A stretch of 27,237 nt of DNA from positions 1 to 27,237 of the forward strand of contig JAAYKB010000004.1 in NCBI GenBank assembly GCA_012522615.1. The letters run 5' to 3'. The position numbers were made by a program, and so were the translations under genes. Below, piece by piece: positions 22,961-27,237 of this stretch (the first letter of the stretch is position 1; the number at the start of each line of letters is the position of its first letter). A model generated the notes under the pieces. The model searched no databases. It saw nothing but the letters and a program-made list of their open reading frames with translations, and was not told the origin of the DNA. This DNA comes from Clostridiales bacterium. Its GTDB lineage: Bacteria > Bacillota > Clostridia > Oscillospirales > Acutalibacteraceae.

Positions 22961-23995
22961 ATGAAAAAGATTATCTCTCTGCTGCTGGCTTTGTCGTTCT
23001 CTCTTACCCTGTCTGGATGCAGACAGGGTAAGAAACGATATGAGGCCCAGTTTTTGCAGCTGTTTGATACCGTGACAACCGTGGTCGCCTATATGGACAG
23101 CAAGGACGGGTTCACAGAGTTCTCGTCAATGATTCGCGACACCCTAAACACTTATCATCAGCTGTACGATATTTACCACGACTATGACGGGGTTCAGAAC
23201 ATAAAGACCATCAACGACAACGCCGGCAAACGGCCTGTCAAGGTTGACAACAGGATTATAGAGCTGCTCAAATTTTCAAAGCGGACCTATGCCGAAACCG
23301 GAGGCAGGTGTAATATCGCGCTGGGCGCGGTGCTTAAAATCTGGCATGATTACCGCGAGGCCGGGATCGATAATCCTGAAAGCGCGGTGCTTCCCGAGAT
23401 GGACGAGCTTAAAGAGGCGGCCAGGCACACCGACATTGACAAGATAATCATAGATGAGGAAAACTCGACCGTCTTTTTATCCGACCCCAAAATGAGTCTT
23501 GACGTCGGCGCGGTTGCCAAGGGATACGCGGTCGAACAGACGGCGCGGCTTGCCCAAGAAAAGGGATATGATTCAGCGCTTATCAGCGTGGGCGGAAACG
23601 TAAGGGCCATCGGAAGCAAGGACGGAAAGGGAAAGCCGTGGAATATCGGGGTTCAGAACCCGGACGATAATTCGGAGCTTTTGATGACCGAGATTTCGGG
23701 CAGGTCGGTTGTGACAAGCGGCATATATCAAAGATACTACACGGTTAACGGCAGGGAGTATCACCATATAATCGACCCTCAGACCCTGATGCCGTCGGAG
23801 TACTACAAGGCGGTAACCATAATCTGTCCCGATTCCGGTATGGCCGACTACCTTTCCACGGCGGTATTCAATATGCCGTATGAGGAGGGCTTAGCCTATA
23901 TTAACAGCCTGTCCGGTGTCGAGGCGGTATGGGTCATGCGCGACGGTGAAGTGAGATACAGCGATAACTTTAAGCAATATGTAAAATCGGATTAA
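22961..23995 (+). CDS. fmnB: FAD:protein FMN transferase (ApbE/FmnB), lipoprotein
   Basis: The protein of 344 residues has a signal peptide with lipobox LSGC (Cys20), so it works outside the membrane. ApbE transfers FMN from FAD to a threonine on target proteins; here the obvious target is the neighbouring PplA. Family motifs are present: LDVGAVAKGYAVE (180-192), SVGGN (209-213), SVVTSGIYQRYY (249-260), HHIIDPQT (268-275) and the metal-site region DSGMADYLSTAVF (291-303). The ATG at 22961 is chosen because GGGAGG lies just upstream and the signal peptide starts there; the frame is open further back. It is the last operon gene. Its stop overlaps that of the opposing hemW by 4 bp, with no terminator between. 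Confidence 0.94.
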   Translation: MKKIISLLLALSFSLTLSGCRQGKKRYEAQFLQLFDTVTTVVAYMDSKDGFTEFSSMIRDTLNTYHQLYDIYHDYDGVQNIKTINDNAGKRPVKVDNRIIELLKFSKRTYAETGGRCNIALGAVLKIWHDYREAGIDNPESAVLPEMDELKEAARHTDIDKIIIDEENSTVFLSDPKMSLDVGAVAKGYAVEQTARLAQEKGYDSALISVGGNVRAIGSKDGKGKPWNIGVQNPDDNSELLMTEISGRSVVTSGIYQRYYTVNGREYHHIIDPQTLMPSEYYKAVTIICPDSGMADYLSTAVFNMPYEEGLAYINSLSGVEAVWVMRDGEVRYSDNFKQYVKSD

Positions 23996-25128
23996 CCGAT
24001 AAGATGTGATATCACGGTGTTTGAGAGCAAAAACCCGAATCTGTTCAGCCTGATTCCGGCAGGGTCGGCGGTCAAAAGCTGCTGCGGCAGCTGTCCTGCC
24101 CGTTCATAAACCTCGCTCGGGATGGGATGACCGAACCGTTTGCTAAATTCCTCGTTGTTGAGCCCCTCGGCCAGCCTCAGCCGGAGCATCATATATTCCT
24201 GTTCGCCCGCCTCCTCGATTGAGGAGGCTTTATTATTTTCACCCTGCCGCTCGGGAAGGGGCTGTACGCCGTCTATGAATCCCTGGACGTCATGCGGATA
24301 GTAAAAGCGTTTTCCGTCGAGAAAGGAATGGGCGGCGGCGCCGATACCGAGATAGGGGTCAAGCTTCCAGTATTTCAGGTTGTGGCGGCTTTCAAAGCCG
24401 GGCTTGGCATAGTTGGAAATCTCGTATTGCTTGTAGCCGAACATCTCCATGGTCTGGCAGGCGGCGAGATAAAGCTCGGCCACCCTGTCGTCGTCGGGCA
24501 GGGAGAGCGAATCCCTCCGGCTGTAAAACGGCGTGCCATCCTCAATCTTGAGCATGTAAGCCGAGATATGCCTGACGTCCAGACGAACCGCCTCTGAGAC
24601 GGCGGAGACGATCGATTCGACAGTCTGACCCGGAAGCCCCAGCATCAAATCCAGCGAGATGTTACCGATTCCGGCCGAGCGGGCGGATTCCACCGCCTTG
24701 CTCACGTCCTGCGGACGGTGCCTGCGCCCGAGAAAGGCGAGCTGGCTTTCATCGGCCGACTGCATACCGAGCGAGACGCGGTTGCCTCCCGCCGCAGAAA
24801 AGGCGGAAAACACCTCGTAAAGCTCATCGCCGGGGTTTGCCTCAAGGGTGATTTCGGCATTCTCAAGCCCGAAGCGGCGGCGCGCCGCCTCCATAATACG
24901 GGCGAGCCTGTCCGAACCGAGCAGGGAGGGGGTCCCCCCGCCGAAATAAAGGGTATCGGCAAGGACTCCTTCCAGCCTTGCGCTCCATTCCCCGAGCGAG
25001 CGGATAAGGGCGTCGGTGTACCCGTCCATGACCTCGGGGGTTTGCCCGGTCAGGGAGTAAAAATCGCAGTACGGGCATTTTGAAGCGCAAAACGGGATAT
25101 GTATATATAGTCCTATCGGACCGTCCAT
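23992..25128 (-). CDS. hemW: HemW-like radical SAM protein (heme chaperone)
   Basis: The 378-residue protein has the radical-SAM CxxxCxxC motif (Cys14, Cys18, Cys21 in CASKCPYCDFY), the SAM-binding GGGTPS, and downstream family segments including EANPGD and GIGAAAHSF. HemW resembles the oxygen-independent coproporphyrinogen oxidase HemN but is a heme-binding chaperone in studied cases; many databases still call it coproporphyrinogen III oxidase. The start at 25128 is chosen because AAAGGA lies 8 bp before it and homologues begin close to IGLYIHIPFC. An ATG at 25137 forms an ATGA overlap with the upstream gene's stop and is the alternative. It is translationally coupled with the AI-2E family gene. 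Confidence 0.93.
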   Translation of the reverse strand: MDGPIGLYIHIPFCASKCPYCDFYSLTGQTPEVMDGYTDALIRSLGEWSARLEGVLADTLYFGGGTPSLLGSDRLARIMEAARRRFGLENAEITLEANPGDELYEVFSAFSAAGGNRVSLGMQSADESQLAFLGRRHRPQDVSKAVESARSAGIGNISLDLMLGLPGQTVESIVSAVSEAVRLDVRHISAYMLKIEDGTPFYSRRDSLSLPDDDRVAELYLAACQTMEMFGYKQYEISNYAKPGFESRHNLKYWKLDPYLGIGAAAHSFLDGKRFYYPHDVQGFIDGVQPLPERQGENNKASSIEEAGEQEYMMLRLRLAEGLNNEEFSKRFGHPIPSEVYERAGQLPQQLLTADPAGIRLNRFGFLLSNTVISHLIG

Positions 25129-25133
25129 TATCT

Positions 25134-26315
25134 TCATCCTTTCCCGGGGGTGTCGTTGGGCGAGCTCCATCCCGAGGGACGGATCGGGGGTTTCTTTTCG
25201 CGCTGGCGGTATGCGAGAAAGTCGCGCAGCAGCATTTGTATGATGGCGATGACCGGAACGCCGAGAAATATGCCCCAGAATCCGAACAGGCCGCCCCCGA
25301 GGGTTATGGCAAGCAGTACGTAAATCGGACGGACGCCCAGGGTGTGGCCGACGATACGCGGCTGGATGAGGTTTGCGTCAATCTGCTGCATGGCTATGAC
25401 ATATATTGCGATGAAGATTGCCCCGTAGACATTGCCCGAAAGCAGGGTGATGAGTACCGCGAGAACCCCGCCGATTATGGCGCCGAAATACGGAATCATG
25501 TTCAAAAGCCCTATCAGAAAGCCGAGTATCAGCGGGTTTGGGGCGCGGAAGATTCCGAGCCCGATTGTCATGATGATGGCCACAATCAGACCATCCAGCG
25601 CCTGGCTGTAAAAATAGCTGTACAGAATCTCGCAGGAACGGTGGGTATAGTGTGAAAGTCCCTCAAGCTGGCGCTCGTGCAGGAAGAGTCCGAGGATGAT
25701 TTTCCCGGTTTTGATTAGGGAATCCCTGCTCAACAGCATGTATATAGAGATGATAAACGACATAAACACGTTCAGCAGCGAGGTCGTAAAGTTCATAATG
25801 CCGGTGAAGTAGCTGATAACCGCTTCCGCCGTGAACTTGGGCTCGATATACGAGGTGTAGATGTTTTCAACCGCTTCGGCAATACTGAACCCCTCGAGAA
25901 GTCCGTCCTTTTCGGTCAGGGAGTTCAGAAACTCCATCAGCTCGCGGTAATACTTGGGCAGCGAGCCTACGAAATCAAGGGTGCTGCGAACAAGGGCGGG
26001 CAGTCCGAAAAACAGCAGCAGGGTAATGGCAAGGATTAATATCAGATAAACGAGAAGGACGGAAATGCTGCGTGAAAAACGGACAATACGGGGGGGCAGC
26101 AGCCTTTGAAGACGCTTTTCAAGCCTGCTTGCCGGGGCGTAAAGCAAAAATGCGATTCCGAGACCGACAACGAACGGGCTGAGGATCCTTACAATCCTGC
26201 CGCAGAAATCAAATATGATATTGATGTTGTCAAACGTCTTGTAAACGGCTATGAGCGCCACACCCAACACAAACAGGGAGGCAACCCGGGTGAAACCCTT
26301 AAGGTATTCCTTCAT
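25134..26315 (-). CDS. AI-2E family transporter / permease
   Basis: The 393-residue protein has paired N-terminal helices (about 10-30 and 38-60), a helix near 85-105, a central soluble segment (about 108-170) and a bundle of C-terminal helices with NMIPYFGAIIGGVLAVL, QQIDANLIQPRIVG and GGGLFGFWGIFLGVPVIAI, the diagnostic motifs of the AI-2E (PerM/YdiK) family. Members include Na+/H+ antiporters and a putative quorum-signal exporter, so the substrate is not predictable. The ATG at 26315 with AAAGGA upstream is chosen over longer open starts, whose extra residues look like untranslated leader. The stop overlaps hemW's alternative start. Confidence 0.92.
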   Translation of the reverse strand: MKEYLKGFTRVASLFVLGVALIAVYKTFDNINIIFDFCGRIVRILSPFVVGLGIAFLLYAPASRLEKRLQRLLPPRIVRFSRSISVLLVYLILILAITLLLFFGLPALVRSTLDFVGSLPKYYRELMEFLNSLTEKDGLLEGFSIAEAVENIYTSYIEPKFTAEAVISYFTGIMNFTTSLLNVFMSFIISIYMLLSRDSLIKTGKIILGLFLHERQLEGLSHYTHRSCEILYSYFYSQALDGLIVAIIMTIGLGIFRAPNPLILGFLIGLLNMIPYFGAIIGGVLAVLITLLSGNVYGAIFIAIYVIAMQQIDANLIQPRIVGHTLGVRPIYVLLAITLGGGLFGFWGIFLGVPVIAIIQMLLRDFLAYRQREKKPPIRPSGWSSPNDTPGKG

Positions 26316-26391
26316 AAAACCACCGTTCCTTTCCGCCCTCGACCGAAATGAATTTATATAACAATTAAGATAAATTTGCTTTCTCCCCGAT

Positions 26392-26420
26392 AGTATAGCA
26401 ATTATTAGCAACAGGCACAA
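26392..26420 (-). promoter_or_regulatory. Proximal promoter candidate for the AI-2E/hemW operon
   Basis: Read leftward, TTGTGC (complement of 26415-26420) and TATACT (complement of 26392-26397) are 17 bp apart. The -10 box is good, the -35 box weak. Confidence 0.35.
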
Positions 26421-26615
26421 GGGGAATATTGGAACGGTTTTTGCCGAATTTCGGATTGGGATTTCTCCAAAAGGTTTTTTGCCGAGGCTTAATCTTAACA
26501 CAGCGAGAGGGGAGCTTTTGCGCCGACCGAAACCGCCGGAAAAATGATGGACAGCGGCAGGGGTTTATGCTCAGGTTTTTCATGCGCCCGCGCCATTTGT
26601 TTCGCCTGCAATGCT

Positions 26616-26644
26616 ATGATAGCACACTTTTGTTGTCTTGTCAA
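26616..26644 (-). promoter_or_regulatory. Distal promoter candidate for the AI-2E/hemW operon
   Basis: Read leftward, TTGACA (complement of 26639-26644) and TATCAT (complement of 26616-26621) are exactly 17 bp apart. This would give a leader of about 295 bases before the start at 26315. Confidence 0.6.
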
Positions 26645-26731
26645 TAACCTTTTTGAGAATTTTTTTAATTTTTCCCACGTTCTACCTTTTGAATAAGATT
26701 TTGTGGTGATATTTGGTAATTGTTTACAAAT

Positions 26732-26766
26732 TTAGATATTAGATTTTAGACATAAGATGTTAGATA
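26732..26766. repeat. Degenerate 7-bp tandem repeat
   Basis: Five 7-base units follow each other: TTAGATA, TTAGATT, TTAGACA, TAAGATG, TTAGATA. The repeat overlaps the 3' end of the small lipoprotein ORF and supplies its stop codon (26746-26748). It looks like slippage-generated intergenic DNA. Confidence 0.7.
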
Positions 26767-27069
26767 TACGCTGGGGATTGAGGGCATGGCGGGGGGTATT
26801 AGCAGGACAAAAATCCTGTCAAATCTATTCGGCGTGTCCACTTTTACTATACAACTTTCATTGTTATATTCTTCACCTTTTGTGATATCAGTTTTTAAAT
26901 ATTCAATAAGCTGTTGCTCGAAATTCGTCGTAGCCGTATTTGATATCTCTGTATGCGGTACTGTGGATTTATTTGCAGAGAAAAAAGTATGTCCTGTGCA
27001 TCCGCTGACAAGCAGGCATAAAGATAACAGGAAAACTTGGTATATGATGATCAGGCGAAAACGATTCAT
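26746..27069 (-). CDS. Small predicted lipoprotein, unknown function
   Basis: The ORF of 107 residues begins with a clear lipoprotein signal: MNRFR, a hydrophobic helix (about 6-22) and lipobox LVSGC with Cys24. AAAAGG lies about 10 bp before the ATG, and a promoter candidate is 120 bp upstream, so it looks expressed. The mature part (Ser/Thr/Asn-rich linker to about 48, then a short domain) is not recognised. The stop lies inside a 7-bp tandem repeat and the last 20 residues are Pro/Ile/Val-rich, so the C-terminus may be a truncated or drifted remnant of a longer lipoprotein. Its lower GC content contrasts with the neighbouring genes. Confidence 0.55.
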   Translation of the reverse strand: MNRFRLIIIYQVFLLSLCLLVSGCTGHTFFSANKSTVPHTEISNTATTNFEQQLIEYLKTDITKGEEYNNESCIVKVDTPNRFDRIFVLLIPPAMPSIPSVYLTSYV

Positions 27070-27186
27070 GCTAATACGCCTTTTGCGATATAGCTGTTTA
27101 GCTAAAGATAATTAATAATCGAGTTTTTTGTACCATAAACCGTACAGCGCCATTCCGCATCGGTAATAGAATATAACAAAAAAGTG

Positions 27187-27215
27187 AGTATAACAGATAT
27201 CCACTGCTTTCCCAA
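27187..27215 (-). promoter_or_regulatory. Promoter candidate for the small lipoprotein
   Basis: Read leftward, TTGGGA (complement of 27210-27215) and TATACT (complement of 27187-27192) are 17 bp apart. It would start a transcript about 110 bases before the lipoprotein ATG. The rest of the 168 bp to the window edge shows nothing else. Confidence 0.4.
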
Positions 27216-27237
27216 TTATACACACATGAGAAGAAAC

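Larger units (their letters stand above)
26316..26745. other. Leader and intergenic region before the AI-2E gene
   Basis: This 430-bp stretch has no supported gene. It contains two leftward promoter candidates, and between them about 220 bp that would be transcribed as a long leader from the distal one. Open frames crossing it on both strands lack ribosome binding sites and have Arg/Pro-rich, non-protein-like composition. No known riboswitch or T-box motif was recognised. Its right end holds the start of a 7-bp tandem repeat. Confidence 0.6.

Noticed and set aside
24006..24015. GTGATATCAC palindrome as a terminator for the FLEET operon
   Set aside because: It has no loop and no U-tract and encodes part of the HemW C-terminus.
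26365..26583. 72-codon leftward frame in the AI-2E leader, considered as a leader peptide
   Set aside because: No Shine-Dalgarno sequence precedes its ATG and the residues look random; left as leader RNA.

Overview
The window looks like chromosomal DNA from an anaerobic, low-to-mid GC Firmicute of the class Clostridia. The evidence is AGGAGG-type ribosome binding sites, near-consensus sigma-A promoters, ATG/GTG/TTG starts, a B12-dependent (class II) ribonucleotide reductase, and sugar-acid and deoxy-sugar catabolism typical of gut or rumen anaerobes. No rRNA, tRNA, CRISPR array or insertion sequence was seen. The layout is compact, with many convergent gene pairs separated by strong hairpins.

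Region 1 (1-5275) is L-fucose and aldehyde catabolism. It starts with the end of acetate kinase, followed by a CoA-acylating aldehyde dehydrogenase and a PduL-type phosphotransacylase. Both of the latter carry a short amphipathic N-terminal helix of the kind that targets enzymes to bacterial microcompartments. Together the three make the ATP-yielding branch aldehyde -> acyl-CoA -> acyl-phosphate -> acid + ATP. L-fucose isomerase lies on the opposite strand, divergent from a PocR-AraC regulator. The fucI/regulator intergenic region holds two nested perfect inverted repeats. Region 2 (5276-7600) is an Entner-Doudoroff/uronate pair: KDPG aldolase with an extra C-terminal VOC-like domain, and KDG kinase, behind a good promoter and a palindromic candidate operator.

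Region 3 (7600-16630) is mixed housekeeping and transport: an ABC-2 exporter of the YhaQP/NatAB type, a left-handed beta-helix protein, a membrane-anchored M23 peptidase, a MATE transporter, nrdJ behind candidate tandem NrdR boxes, and an AAC(6')-like GNAT acetyltransferase.

Region 4 (16631-23995) is the most distinctive part: a seven-gene operon matching the flavin-based extracellular electron transfer (FLEET) system described in Listeria. The order is ndh2, dmkB, dmkA, eetA, eetB, pplA, apbE/fmnB, all on one strand behind a perfect-consensus promoter (TTGACA-17-TATAAT). The inferred electron path is NADH -> Ndh2 -> demethylmenaquinone made by DmkA/DmkB -> EetA/EetB -> FMN covalently bound to the surface lipoprotein PplA, with FMN attached by ApbE. 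The flavin supply genes (fmnA and a flavin ECF transporter) are not in the window.

Region 5 (23992-27237) reads leftward: hemW and an AI-2E family membrane protein as a coupled pair behind a long leader, then a small lipoprotein ORF that ends inside a degenerate 7-bp tandem repeat.
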